A DNA stretch of 24,117 nt from Planctomycetota bacterium. Lineage in GTDB: Bacteria; Planctomycetota; Phycisphaerae; UBA1845. Below the pieces are notes generated by a model, which worked only from the letters and a program-made list of their open reading frames with translations, was not told where the DNA came from and did no database searches. Both the position numbers and the translations under genes were made by a program. This document shows positions 14,407 to 22,611 of this stretch, piece by piece. The stretch's first letter is position 1. Each line of letters opens with the position of its first letter. Location: positions 1 through 24,117 of the forward strand of contig JAJRSP010000072.1 in the NCBI GenBank assembly GCA_024278775.1, given 5' to 3'.

Positions 14407-15459
14407 CTACTGGGGGAGCACCAAGACCTGACCCACCCGAAGCGCCGTCGGCTCACTACCGACTACACTCCGGTTGAGCTCGTACAACTCCTTCCACCGA
14501 CTCGCGTCACCAAGCTGGGACTTGGCAATCCGGTAGAAGCTATCCCCCGATCGCACGGTATACGTCCGAGTGCCGGAGGCCACCTTCCCACGGGTCTGAT
14601 GAGCGGACCGCGCGGCCTTGGGCGAGCCATCCGCCTTCGGCATGGGCGGCAAGTTGACGATTTCGCCTATTTTAAGGCGGTTCGGGTCGGCCAACTGCTT
14701 GTTGGCATCAATCAACAGACGTGTGTGCTTCTCGCTGCCATAGTACTGTACGGCCAGCGAAGAAAGCGAATCTCCAGGCTGCACCCGATGCTTCTCCACC
14801 GCGATAGACGACGGAGCCACAGCCGTCAACGCAAGCGGTTTGCTTGCCGATCGCAGTGTTGAGCCGGGCGACTTCGCACCCCGCGAGGCTACCGGGGGCA
14901 GTTTGAGAACCGACCGCGCGACCTGCTCCCTTCCCGATTTCCCACGGATCGGATTCGCACGCCCCACGGAACGCTGTGCATGGGTTGCACCGGCCCGCGG
15001 AGACGCAGAGCCGCGGTCACGGCGATTCCCACCACGGGGTGCTCGTTGAGCAAGCTTCTGATCTGCAGCGTTTTTTCGGCTTGCAGGTTTTTTGGCCACG
15101 TTATTCCGATGGGCGCTCTTCCGATTGGCATTCAGTCTCGCCGCCTTGGCCGCACCACCCGATCGTGCGGCGTTTTTCTGCCCGGCCACCCGACCGGTTT
15201 TGCCAGCGGCACCAGGCTGCGTGAGCCGCTGTGGTGCGTGCTTCGTCCCCTGCGCCAAGGTCCCACGACTCCGACCCGATGGGGAGGTCGTTCGGGGAGA
15301 CTGGCTGACCGGGCTGGTCCTGGCCTGCGCAGCGGCACGCTCCCCCTGACCGCCTAGGAGAATAGGCTGCTGGACACGGTCGCGATACATGTAGTATCCA
15401 CCCGCGACCGAAACGACCACCATCGCCACGACAATACCGAGTTTGACATCTGTGCGCAT
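14407..15459 (-). CDS. Membrane-anchored basic protein with two LysM domains
   Basis: A 350-residue protein with an N-terminal membrane helix (LGIVVAMVVVSVAGGYYMY, residues 7-25). A linker of about 170 residues, very rich in Arg, Lys, Ala, Ser and Asn with almost no acidic residues, follows. Two C-terminal LysM domains end the protein: about 221-270 (HRVQPGDSLSSLAVQYYGS, ending IGEIVNLPP) and 296-350 (YTVRSGDSFYRIAKSQLGD, ending RVGQVLVLPQ). LysM domains bind N-acetylglucosamine polymers such as peptidoglycan, so the protein probably tethers the inner membrane to the wall. No catalytic domain is seen. GGAGAGGG lies about six bases before the ATG and a promoter is predicted at 15619-15647. The basic linker could bind wall polymers, nucleic acid or another acidic partner. 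Confidence 0.88.
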   Translation of the reverse strand: MRTDVKLGIVVAMVVVSVAGGYYMYRDRVQQPILLGGQGERAAAQARTSPVSQSPRTTSPSGRSRGTLAQGTKHAPQRLTQPGAAGKTGRVAGQKNAARSGGAAKAARLNANRKSAHRNNVAKKPASRKNAADQKLAQRAPRGGNRRDRGSASPRAGATHAQRSVGRANPIRGKSGREQVARSVLKLPPVASRGAKSPGSTLRSASKPLALTAVAPSSIAVEKHRVQPGDSLSSLAVQYYGSEKHTRLLIDANKQLADPNRLKIGEIVNLPPMPKADGSPKAARSAHQTRGKVASGTRTYTVRSGDSFYRIAKSQLGDASRWKELYELNRSVVGSEPTALRVGQVLVLPQ

Positions 15460-15618
15460 GGTACACCCTCTCCGTAGCTATCAGGCCGAGGCCAAAAGGC
15501 GAAATGCGCAGCGTCCGTGCCGCATGCGGTCCAGCGCCACACCGAGCGCTTTCGCCATCCATCATGCCCAACAAAACGGAACAGCCAAGCTCGCCGTTCT
15601 CTCGAAGCACTCGTGCGG

Positions 15619-15647
15619 AATGTACGACGCTCCACGCCCATCGTCAA
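15619..15647 (-). promoter_or_regulatory. Predicted sigma70-like promoter for the LysM gene
   Basis: On the minus strand TTGACG (15647-15642) and TACATT (15624-15619) are separated by exactly 17 bases, matching 5 of 6 and 4 of 6 consensus positions. Transcription would begin near 15612, giving a leader of about 150 nt to the LysM protein start. It lies after the secDF terminator-like hairpin, so the LysM gene probably has its own transcript. Confidence 0.45.
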
Positions 15648-15709
15648 GTAAAACGAGGTTACCCCGACCGCATAATCACACGAAGAAAAATCGGACAAAC
15701 GCGCAAGAT

Positions 15710-15745
15710 ACGGGCCGACGATCTCAAATGAAACCGCCGGCCCGT
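15710..15745 (-). terminator. Hairpin terminator candidate for secDF
   Basis: On the minus strand ACGGGCCGGCG pairs with CGTCGGCCCGT, an 11-bp stem with one G-U wobble and a 14-base loop. The wobble is pairable only in the minus-strand RNA; the plus strand would have an A-C mismatch. It begins 65 bases after the secDF stop. The T-tract is displaced (GATTTTTC about 20 bases later), so it may be a Rho-assisted terminator or a 3' end stabiliser. Confidence 0.45.
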
Positions 15746-15809
15746 CAACTATTCACAATACAACAATCTAATCAACAACACACATTGTAATCACAGGCCC
15801 TGCGTCGCC

Positions 15810-18800
15810 CTACGCTCTTGAGAGTGCGGCACGGTCTCTGGACACCTCCGATCGCCCTTTGATGATCTGATAGCCCGCCACCGCGGCAATCACCGCGGCC
15901 AGCAGTAGTTGCGTCGGACCGTTATCCACTTCCGCAAGAACCGTGGCGATCATGATCATCGCGCCAATTACCCAAACCACCGTCCGCAACAATTCCGGTT
16001 TGTACAGCAACGGCGTGGCAATCCCGATCGAACTATAGGTACCCACAACGACACCGATCAGCAGCGCAAAACTGAAACCATGTACGCCCGAACCGCCCCA
16101 CACATAGAGCACGAACACGACCAAAAACGTCGTCAACGACGTCAGCAACGTCCGCGATAGGGTCTGGTTAATGCTGCTGTTGATGATGTTCGCCGAAAGC
16201 GACGCCACCTTGCCTTTGTTCTCACGAATACGGTCAAACACCACAATCGTGTCGTTCAAACTATACCCGATGACCGTCATGATCGCCGCAACCATGGGGA
16301 GGTCCATCTTGAAGCTATCCACAAGCAGGGCCGTCCCGAAAACCGTGTCGGACACATAGTAGCTCAGCGCCATACAGCCGAGCGTGATCGACACGTCGTG
16401 GACCAGCGCCACAATGGCAGCCAAACCATAGTCCTTCGTGCCGAAACGCAGCCAGAGGTATGACACGATCGCACCCAGCGCCAAAATGATCGAGAAGATC
16501 GCCCGGTTCTTCGCCTGACCGGCGATCTGCGGGGCAAACTGAACAACTTTGGAAAGCGATTTTTCGCTGCCGAGTGCCGCCTTAACCAGATTAAGCTCCG
16601 TACGGGCCACGTCGTCGTGCCACTGCCCCTCGTCGTCATCGTACATCAATGATTCGTCGATCGCCGCCACCACAAAGTGCTTGTAGCCGGTCGTACCATC
16701 CGGGCGAACCTCTCCGGCTCCGAGCGGAAAGACCGCAGAATCGCGTTGCCCGAACTCCTCAAACTCCGCCTGCAATCCGACTTCAAGCAAACGCCGCTCA
16801 AGCTCTGAAACAGGCACGGCCGCTTCAAAATCTTCCAGCACGATATCAATGGCTACGCCGCCACGAAACGCCCGCACATCAAAGTTGGCGTCGCCGCCGA
16901 TCACGTCGGACAGGTAATGGTCGTCCGACTCGATCACAAAGAAATCCTCATTGAGCAGCTTATCATCGTGTACGAGATTGAAGTTCAACGCCCGCTGCAC
17001 CGAAAGTTTGTCTCCAAACGTCGCTACCAACGCCGCCTGCACCAGCGCTCGGTTGGTTTCGGTGGTCACGACCTCATACGAATGACCGCTCGTTTCCGCA
17101 TCTTCCACATCACCCACGCGCTGGACACGCGCCCCCCGAAGACGGTCCGCCGCCTGCGCCACGCGCCGAACCGCCCGATCACGAGCCGCAATAAAGGTGT
17201 CCAGCGTGAACTCGCCCGGCTTGGCGACAAAAGTCACCGTATGGCCGGAAGATAACACGCCGCCCCGCTCCAGCTTGTCCTCGATCGTACCAAACATCAG
17301 CGTGCCAAGCTGAGTCCCCGTGAGCTCTTTTGACTCCAGCCGGAACGTACCCGGACGGTCACCCGAGAGCGCCTCGGCCCGGGCCAATCCCTCACCCGAA
17401 TGAACGAGCCACTGCACGGCGGAGACGTCCTCTCCTGCGGTCGCCGTGATCGCACGACCCACCTCCTCGTCGGTCATCTCTACGCCGGGGCGCAGATCAA
17501 TCTGTACGCTTGTCCCGCCGAGAAACTCGATGTCGTAAATCGCTTCTTTGTTGGTCGTACTCAAAAAGGCAAACAGGGCAATACCAAGCCCCACCGTCAC
17601 CGTGGAGAACGTCCAAAACGTACCGCGTTTGGCCACCCAGTCGATGTTCGGCTTCCCCACCCAGTTCCTGTTGCGAAGGCCGGAGAGCCACCCCGCCGAC
17701 ACCATCGAGTTAAAAATCAACCGTGTAACAAAAAGCGACGTGAACATACTCGTGGTGATACCAATACCAAGCACGATGGCGAAACCCTTGACCTCTTCAC
17801 TACCGACAAAGCCGAGAATAATACAGGTAAGCAACGTGGTCAGATTGGCGTCGATAATCGTAGAAAACGCTTTGTCATATCCGATGTTGAGCGCCTTCTT
17901 AAAGATGATCCCACGTTCGCGTTCCTCGCGAATACGCTCAAAAATCAGCACGTTCGCGTCGATGGCCATACCAACGGTCAGGATCAAACCGGCAATGCCC
18001 GGTAGCGTAAACGTCGCCTGCATCAGCGCCATCGCCGCCAACACGAAAAGCAGGTTGAGGGCCAAAGCCAGGTTGGCGACCCCACCACCGATGAGGCCGT
18101 AGTAGATCAGCACGAAAATCGCCACGCAAACGGCTCCGGTCATCGCCGCGTTCACACCCTTCTCGCGGTTGGTTTTTCCGAGCGATGGTCCGATCGTCTG
18201 CTCGGCGAGAGGGGTTTCCTTCACTCGTGCCGGCAGAGACCCGGCATCGAGAACACGAACCAGGTCGGAGACACGCTCCGGCGTAAAGCTCCCGCTGATC
18301 TGACAGCGATCCGTAATACGCTCTCGGATGTTGGCGTGCGACATGGCCTTGTTGTCGAGCATGATGCACAAACTGCGATTGATGTTGTTTTCCGTCAGCG
18401 TACCAAACTGCCGACCGCCGCGAGAATCCAACGCAAAAGAGACCACATTCTGCCCGGTCATCGGGTTACGGTCAGCGTAGGCAGACGTGAGCTTCCATTG
18501 CTTGCCACCTTCTCCCCCGTGAAGCATCGAATACTCAGCCCCGTTGTGAGCCAGTACATAATATTTCCCGGCATACTCCTCCACGATCGGCATACCCGGT
18601 GCCATCTTTTCTGTCTCAAAGTTATCCAGGTTCTTCAGACGCAAGAACTCCAGCACATCGTCAATCTCAAACCAGCTAAAACTGTCACCGGCCTTTGGTC
18701 TCGGACCGTACTTAGCCAACTGCTCCGCGTAACGCGTGATCGGCTGCCGCAAGGTGGGATTCGACGGGTCGGTCGTCTGCGACGGGGAAGCCGGATCGCG

Positions 18801-19625
18801 ATCCGCCAGAATCCGAAACTCCAGCACACCCGCACCACGCAGCCGCCGTTTCAGATCAGACGGGTCTTCCAGGTCCGCCTTGTCCGCAGCCCAGGCGTCG
18901 TACGCTTCAATCGCGGAAGTCAGCGCCTGACCATTTTCCTCCGAGTTATAACCAGCTCGCTCGGTAAGAAACTTGGCTAACTCAGTCTCACGCCGCTTGA
19001 CATCAGGAAGCATCAACACATCACTGAAGCGCCCCAACTCCAGGTTAGTATCCAACAGCGCGCTCATGGCTTCTTCGTACGCGCTGGATGCGGCCGCCAT
19101 CGCATCCGCATCATTGCTCGAACGCGCCTTCGAGTTGGCGTCGTATGCCTCCTTAAGCGTGTCGAGCAAGGCCTTTCGATCACTCACTCCACGTACCAAC
19201 TCGGCGAGCTTCGCGTCACGATCGGGGGGAGCGGCGGCCAACGCCTGCTCCGTCTCACGCCGACGAATGTTGATACTCGCCAGACGAGCTTTGGCATCCT
19301 GCCACTTCTGACGCCGCTCAAACGCCTCCTTGGGGGGACGCGGCATACGAATCTCAAGCCGGGTATTACCCACCGGACGCCACTCCAGATTCAACTGTCC
19401 CTGCGGGTCCACTCGTTCCTTGAGGATGTTCATCACCTTCTCAGAAAGACCGCGTTTCTGCGAGTCTTCCAATCCCGTGGTGTCAATCTCAAAGAGCAAG
19501 CTCGTGCCACCCACCAGGTCAATACCACCCTTGAGTGTCGTGCTGGGTGGATAGAGGATGGCGATGGAAAGCCCCACCATCAGGACTAACGCGATCCATT
19601 TTTGTACTCGATTCGGATCATTCAT
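15810..19625 (-). CDS. secDF: SecD-SecF fusion, protein translocase accessory subunit
   Basis: A 1271-residue inner-membrane protein that uses the proton gradient to aid Sec-dependent export. The SecD half begins with a membrane helix (WIALVLMVGLSIAILYP) and GGIDLVGGTSLLFEID. A periplasmic P1 region of about 430 residues follows, with VSFALDSRGGRQFGTLTENN and LDAGSLPARV. The membrane bundle then contains GMAIDANVLIFERIREE at about 550; this Asp is the proton-relay position of E. coli SecD. The SecF half starts near 680 with IEFLGGTSVQIDLRPG, has a long second periplasmic domain, and ends with the bundle containing GYSLNDTIVVFDRIRENKG at about 1120. The protein is far longer than B. subtilis SecDF (737). 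The excess includes a charged, coiled-coil-like insert at about 95-260. No yajC or separate secF lies nearby. Confidence 0.97.
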   Translation of the reverse strand: MNDPNRVQKWIALVLMVGLSIAILYPPSTTLKGGIDLVGGTSLLFEIDTTGLEDSQKRGLSEKVMNILKERVDPQGQLNLEWRPVGNTRLEIRMPRPPKEAFERRQKWQDAKARLASINIRRRETEQALAAAPPDRDAKLAELVRGVSDRKALLDTLKEAYDANSKARSSNDADAMAAASSAYEEAMSALLDTNLELGRFSDVLMLPDVKRRETELAKFLTERAGYNSEENGQALTSAIEAYDAWAADKADLEDPSDLKRRLRGAGVLEFRILADRDPASPSQTTDPSNPTLRQPITRYAEQLAKYGPRPKAGDSFSWFEIDDVLEFLRLKNLDNFETEKMAPGMPIVEEYAGKYYVLAHNGAEYSMLHGGEGGKQWKLTSAYADRNPMTGQNVVSFALDSRGGRQFGTLTENNINRSLCIMLDNKAMSHANIRERITDRCQISGSFTPERVSDLVRVLDAGSLPARVKETPLAEQTIGPSLGKTNREKGVNAAMTGAVCVAIFVLIYYGLIGGGVANLALALNLLFVLAAMALMQATFTLPGIAGLILTVGMAIDANVLIFERIREERERGIIFKKALNIGYDKAFSTIIDANLTTLLTCIILGFVGSEEVKGFAIVLGIGITTSMFTSLFVTRLIFNSMVSAGWLSGLRNRNWVGKPNIDWVAKRGTFWTFSTVTVGLGIALFAFLSTTNKEAIYDIEFLGGTSVQIDLRPGVEMTDEEVGRAITATAGEDVSAVQWLVHSGEGLARAEALSGDRPGTFRLESKELTGTQLGTLMFGTIEDKLERGGVLSSGHTVTFVAKPGEFTLDTFIAARDRAVRRVAQAADRLRGARVQRVGDVEDAETSGHSYEVVTTETNRALVQAALVATFGDKLSVQRALNFNLVHDDKLLNEDFFVIESDDHYLSDVIGGDANFDVRAFRGGVAIDIVLEDFEAAVPVSELERRLLEVGLQAEFEEFGQRDSAVFPLGAGEVRPDGTTGYKHFVVAAIDESLMYDDDEGQWHDDVARTELNLVKAALGSEKSLSKVVQFAPQIAGQAKNRAIFSIILALGAIVSYLWLRFGTKDYGLAAIVALVHDVSITLGCMALSYYVSDTVFGTALLVDSFKMDLPMVAAIMTVIGYSLNDTIVVFDRIRENKGKVASLSANIINSSINQTLSRTLLTSLTTFLVVFVLYVWGGSGVHGFSFALLIGVVVGTYSSIGIATPLLYKPELLRTVVWVIGAMIMIATVLAEVDNGPTQLLLAAVIAAVAGYQIIKGRSEVSRDRAALSRA

Positions 19626-19772
19626 TGATGCAATTCTCCAAACATATGGGCACCGTCACGCGGCACCAACGTAGTAAATGTGTCAAAACCGGATCAGGGT
19701 TGCCCTCGAATCCGAAAAACGCCGCCCCCATCCTCTTCCTATCGGACTATCGGGCTCCAAGCCGTTGTCGGT

Positions 19773-19802
19773 GATACTACTCGGGATACGGATACTACTC
19801 GG
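19773..19802. repeat. 12-bp direct repeat upstream of secDF
   Basis: GATACTACTCGG occurs at 19773-19784 and 19791-19802, a period of 18. It lies in the 210-base gap between the secDF start and the stop of the next minus-strand gene. The gap otherwise shows no gene. A GGAG site ten bases before the secDF ATG is the only clear expression signal. Confidence 0.6.
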
Positions 19803-19835
19803 AACAAGCAGCGCCATGTCGCGCTGGAAATGAAT

Positions 19836-20357
19836 CTACGCCTGTGGCGGCGCATTCGATTGGACGCAGGGTGCCACTGTCCGGAGCATGCCTGAGAAAC
19901 AGTGCGACCGCCGAGCCAGAAGGTCCTGACGCGCCGGCTTGTGATGCACATGAACGCGCCACGAGTCGCCGACCGGTACGGGCCACGGCGCGGTCTTACT
20001 CAATGTCGTCGCTCGCAAACATCGCTCGAGGAGCTCCAGCGATTCCACACGCGGAGTCAGCCCGACGGGAGGCGACGCGGTCGTGGACGGCTCACCACCC
20101 TCATCCGATTCGTCGTCCGCCTTCGACACCGGCGGGACGGGGAGACGCCCATCGGGATCATCCGAATCCGCAGGCAATCGAGGATCCGATGGCCCGGGAA
20201 GCTCGTCCGCCGTCCGAATAGGCGGTCCCCCGAAGGGCAACTCATCGGTCGCTAGGACATCGGCCGCAGCCTCAGCGGGCGCGGACCAAGCGTACGTGGG
20301 TGCCACCGACGCAAAAAGCAGTGCCGGAATCAGGATGACGCTAAACATTCTTCTCAT
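19836..20357 (-). CDS. Secreted proline/acid-rich protein, unknown function
   Basis: A 173-residue protein from the ATG at 20357; a TTG four codons upstream and an ATG three codons downstream are alternatives. The N-terminus (MRRMFSVILIPALLFASVAPTYA) is a classical Sec signal peptide with an A-x-A-like cut site. Residues about 35-110 are rich in Pro, Asp, Glu and Ser and likely disordered. The C-terminal part has three cysteines and several His (VHVHHKP, SHCFSGML), possibly a small metal-binding or disulfide-bearing segment. A consensus -10 lies just before the start. It is the first minus-strand gene upstream of secDF. I recognise no family, and the frame is less certain than its neighbours. 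Confidence 0.5.
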   Translation of the reverse strand: MRRMFSVILIPALLFASVAPTYAWSAPAEAAADVLATDELPFGGPPIRTADELPGPSDPRLPADSDDPDGRLPVPPVSKADDESDEGGEPSTTASPPVGLTPRVESLELLERCLRATTLSKTAPWPVPVGDSWRVHVHHKPARQDLLARRSHCFSGMLRTVAPCVQSNAPPQA

Positions 20358-20368
20358 CGTGCGTGGCA

Positions 20369-20396
20369 ATTATAGCGCCGAATTCGGTGGCCGCAA
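20369..20396 (-). promoter_or_regulatory. Predicted promoter directly at the start of the secreted-protein gene
   Basis: On the minus strand a perfect TATAAT (20374-20369) follows TTGCGG (20396-20391) with a 16-base spacer. The -10 ends only 11 bases before the ATG at 20357, so transcription would start at or a few bases before the start codon, giving a leaderless or nearly leaderless message. No Shine-Dalgarno is seen, which agrees. Confidence 0.45.
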
Positions 20397-20601
20397 TCCG
20401 AGGTGACGCATACCGGACATTTGAACGCGAAAAACACGCTCCAAAGACCGATATACTCGCTCTACGTCCGAGAATAACCATGCGAAAATAGGTAATAAAC
20501 AACATTACGCCCGATAATATCGTCCTTTTTTATTCCGTATCGCCAATTGTAGGAATTAGTACCAAGAAAAAAATAATCATGGAATTGAGTTTGTGCGGTC
20601 G

Positions 20602-20607
20602 TATAAT
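20602..20607 (+). promoter_or_regulatory. Consensus -10 element for the DUF2617-like gene
   Basis: A perfect TATAAT at 20602-20607 lies in an AT-rich stretch. There is no good -35 at 16-18 bases; TTGAGT at 20585-20590 is only 11 bases away. If active, transcription starts near 20614, which rules out the ATG at 20579 and favours GTG 20654 as the start of the next gene. Confidence 0.35.
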
Positions 20608-20653
20608 ACCACGGCGGAATGGATTTCGTGGTTATTTTAAGCAGAGACACACA

Positions 20654-21223
20654 GTGGAACGAGGACAGACCAAACAACGCGTGGAAGAGCTTCTTTTCTG
20701 CCTGTACCAGCGCCCCATTCACCCGGAGCTGTTCAAGATATACAAGGCCAAGCGGATTGAGCAGAGCCGCTACCAGGCCGAGATATGGATCGTGGGGCTT
20801 GCGCATGTGGTCATCATTCAGTCTGGAAACCAGATCCTGACGGAGTTGATCACGGAGGACAATGAGCTACTGCCCAAATCCGGGATCGCCACCTCCTTCC
20901 GTTTTCGTGGGGAACGCGATCACGCGCAGGCATTCAACGATGGGCTCAAGTACATCCTGTCCACTCAGGTCGAACGGCTCACGCCGCAACTGTTTCCGGC
21001 CACGCATCGTGACTACGTTCATCATGCTCAAAATCGCGGTCTGTTCGTCTCTTTTGACAACGAAATGCACGACGGGCTGGCCCCGTTTAGCTTCGTCGAC
21101 TTCGACGCCCGGGACCACGAGCTGCACATTCACGCGTTTCACGCGTTTCCGGAAGAAATGACGCTTCTGAAGACCCAATCGATCTTTGAAGTCGGCAAAC
21201 CGCGTATCGCCCAGCACGACTAG
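20654..21223 (+). CDS. DUF2617-like protein
   Basis: A 189-residue cytoplasmic protein resembling the uncharacterised DUF2617 family found in planctomycetes and actinobacteria. Family-like elements are QRPIHPELFKIYKAKRI, the IWIVGLAHVVIIQ segment, TELITEDNELLPKSG, an FRGERDH stretch, LSTQVERLTPQLFP and the C-terminal TLLKTQSIFE. The assignment rests on recalled pattern, not on a search. The function of the family is unknown. The frame is open back to ATG 20579, but that extension crosses a TATAAT and does not look like the family, so GTG 20654 is preferred; AGAG lies about eight bases upstream. A perfect 7-bp hairpin lies 43 bases after the stop. No operon partner is evident. Confidence 0.68.
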   Translation: MERGQTKQRVEELLFCLYQRPIHPELFKIYKAKRIEQSRYQAEIWIVGLAHVVIIQSGNQILTELITEDNELLPKSGIATSFRFRGERDHAQAFNDGLKYILSTQVERLTPQLFPATHRDYVHHAQNRGLFVSFDNEMHDGLAPFSFVDFDARDHELHIHAFHAFPEEMTLLKTQSIFEVGKPRIAQHD

Positions 21224-21266
21224 CGGTTCCTCCGTCGCGGCGTTTTCGCTTCACGCCGGGGCCCTC

Positions 21267-21286
21267 CTGTCCGGGCGGGCGGACAG
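21267..21286 (+). terminator. Hairpin after the DUF2617-like gene
   Basis: CTGTCCG (21267-21273) pairs perfectly with CGGACAG (21280-21286) around a six-base loop, 43 bases beyond the stop codon. A weaker hairpin, CGGCG with CGCCG, lies just before it. There is no T-tract, so a Rho-independent role is uncertain. Confidence 0.35.
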
Positions 21287-21317
21287 CCGCTCTGAGGTGC
21301 GTCCGGTCTTCCTGCGC

Positions 21318-21361
21318 CGGTCATCAACCCCCTCTTCCCCGGTCATCGGCCCCCTCTTCCC
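21318..21361. repeat. 22-bp tandem repeat, two copies
   Basis: Two adjacent 22-base units, 21318-21339 and 21340-21361, each begin CGGTCATC and end CCCCCTCTTCCC. They differ at two positions in the middle (AA versus GG). The repeat lies in the 255-base gap between the DUF2617-like and DUF362 genes. The rest of that gap shows no gene. Confidence 0.75.
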
Positions 21362-21478
21362 CAAACATGAAATGAAGGCACTGCTCCATTCGAACGGTGC
21401 AGCAACCACCAAAATCTCCGATAAGAAAGCAGACGAGGATCATACGAACCGCCCGGTGACTCGACACACGGAATCAAT

Positions 21479-22468
21479 ATGGACAACAACGGCCGCTCTC
21501 GACAGGTTACCACGAGACGCGATTTCCTCGCGGTATTTGCGGGAATCGCCGGTGTGCCGCTCGTGAGGCGTTTCACCGCCCACGCCGAGGTGCCGCGTCT
21601 GGATCTGGCACCGGGGCAGTCGGCCGCGCGGGTGACTCTTGCCCGATCTCGCATGACGCTCGACGTACCCAAAGTTCACCGCGCCCTCACCCGCGAGCTG
21701 CTCGAGTCGTCCCTCATGCGGCTCACAGAAACTCACTCGCCACGGGATGCCTGGCATGTAGTACTTAAGCCCACCGACATCATCGGACTGAAGTTCAATC
21801 AATCCGGACAACGCATGATTGGCACGACCAATGCTATGGCCGAAGTCATTGTCGGGTCCTTGGTCGATGCCGGCTGGAGTGCCTCACAAATCGTCTGTCT
21901 GGAAGCCCCCGAAGCCACCACAGCCCGACTCGGCACACGCCGCGCAACGCCGGGATTTGACCGCATGCCCACGGGATTCGCCAGCGGCGAAGATCAATTC
22001 GCCTCGGTACTGCACCAGGTGACCGCCCTGATTAGCATCCCGTTTCTGAAAACCCACAACATCTGCACGCTGACGTGCGCCTTAAAAAACCTGTCGCACG
22101 CCATGGTGAAGCACCCGGCCCAATTCCATGGCACCCACTGCTCGCCTTACATCTCGGATATCGTGAATACACCGATCATTCGCGACAAACTACGGCTTAC
22201 TGTTGTGGATGCCCTCCGAGTGGTTCACGCCGAGGGGCCGGTCGCAACCTCGCACAACATGACCAATGCCGGCGCGCTGATCGTGGCGACGGATCTGGTG
22301 GCAGCCGACGCCGTCGGACTGGCGTTGCTAAACGATATTCGCCAGAAACAAGACCTACCCCCCATAGCCACCTCCCCAGAGAATGTGCCGTACCTGGTGG
22401 CCGCCCACACCTCAGGACTCGGTATCGCGGCCCCCCACGGCATCGATTTGCTAAGAATTAGTGTGTAG
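21479..22468 (+). CDS. Tat-exported DUF362 domain protein
   Basis: A 329-residue protein with a clear Tat signal at the N-terminus (TTRRDFLAVFAGIAGVPL, then an AHA cut site near residue 36). The rest fits the DUF362 family: IIGLKFNQSGQ, then AMAEVIVGSLVDAGWSASQI, then LISIPFLKTHNICTLTCALKN, LTVVDALRVVHAEGP and a final ALIVATDLVAADAVGLALL. Some family members accompany iron-sulfur clusters, but no CxxCxxC ferredoxin motif is seen here. Folding before export is implied by the Tat signal, so a cofactor is likely. The Cys-bearing segment CTLTCALKN is a candidate binding site. A GGA lies about seven bases before the ATG. It stands alone between two intergenic regions. The enzymatic role is unknown. 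Confidence 0.85.
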   Translation: MDNNGRSRQVTTRRDFLAVFAGIAGVPLVRRFTAHAEVPRLDLAPGQSAARVTLARSRMTLDVPKVHRALTRELLESSLMRLTETHSPRDAWHVVLKPTDIIGLKFNQSGQRMIGTTNAMAEVIVGSLVDAGWSASQIVCLEAPEATTARLGTRRATPGFDRMPTGFASGEDQFASVLHQVTALISIPFLKTHNICTLTCALKNLSHAMVKHPAQFHGTHCSPYISDIVNTPIIRDKLRLTVVDALRVVHAEGPVATSHNMTNAGALIVATDLVAADAVGLALLNDIRQKQDLPPIATSPENVPYLVAAHTSGLGIAAPHGIDLLRISV

Positions 22469-22518
22469 CTGACATATCGACCTTTTTCGACACACTCCTG
22501 AGTCATTTCCTCCATTCG

Positions 22519-22547
22519 TTGACACCCTGCCAGAGTCCGAGTATACT
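22519..22547 (+). promoter_or_regulatory. Near-consensus sigma70 promoter
   Basis: A perfect -35, TTGACA (22519-22524), and TATACT (22542-22547, 5 of 6) are separated by the ideal 17 bases. This is the strongest promoter match in the window. Transcription should start near 22554 and run towards the pseudopilin gene at 23065. A second, weaker pair, TTGTCG (22649-22654) and TATAAT (22674-22679), has a 19-base spacer. Confidence 0.6.
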
Positions 22548-22611
22548 TTTGTAGCCGAAGTGGAAGAGTGGAGTCCTGGAAAGTTTTGGTTTTGCGCCTG
22601 CTTCCCGGGGG

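Larger units (their letters stand above)
15460..15809. other. Intergenic region between LysM gene and secDF
   Basis: About 350 bases without a convincing gene on either strand. It contains, in the direction of minus-strand transcription, a strong 11-bp hairpin (15745-15710), a promoter-like pair (15647-15619) and then a leader of roughly 150 bases to the LysM start. The stretch next to the secDF stop (15740-15800) is AT-rich. Confidence 0.6.

Noticed and set aside
20462..20806. A minus-strand frame of 114 codons across the AT-rich island
   Set aside because: It overlaps the DUF2617-like gene on the opposite strand, lacks a ribosome-binding site and has no recognisable domain.
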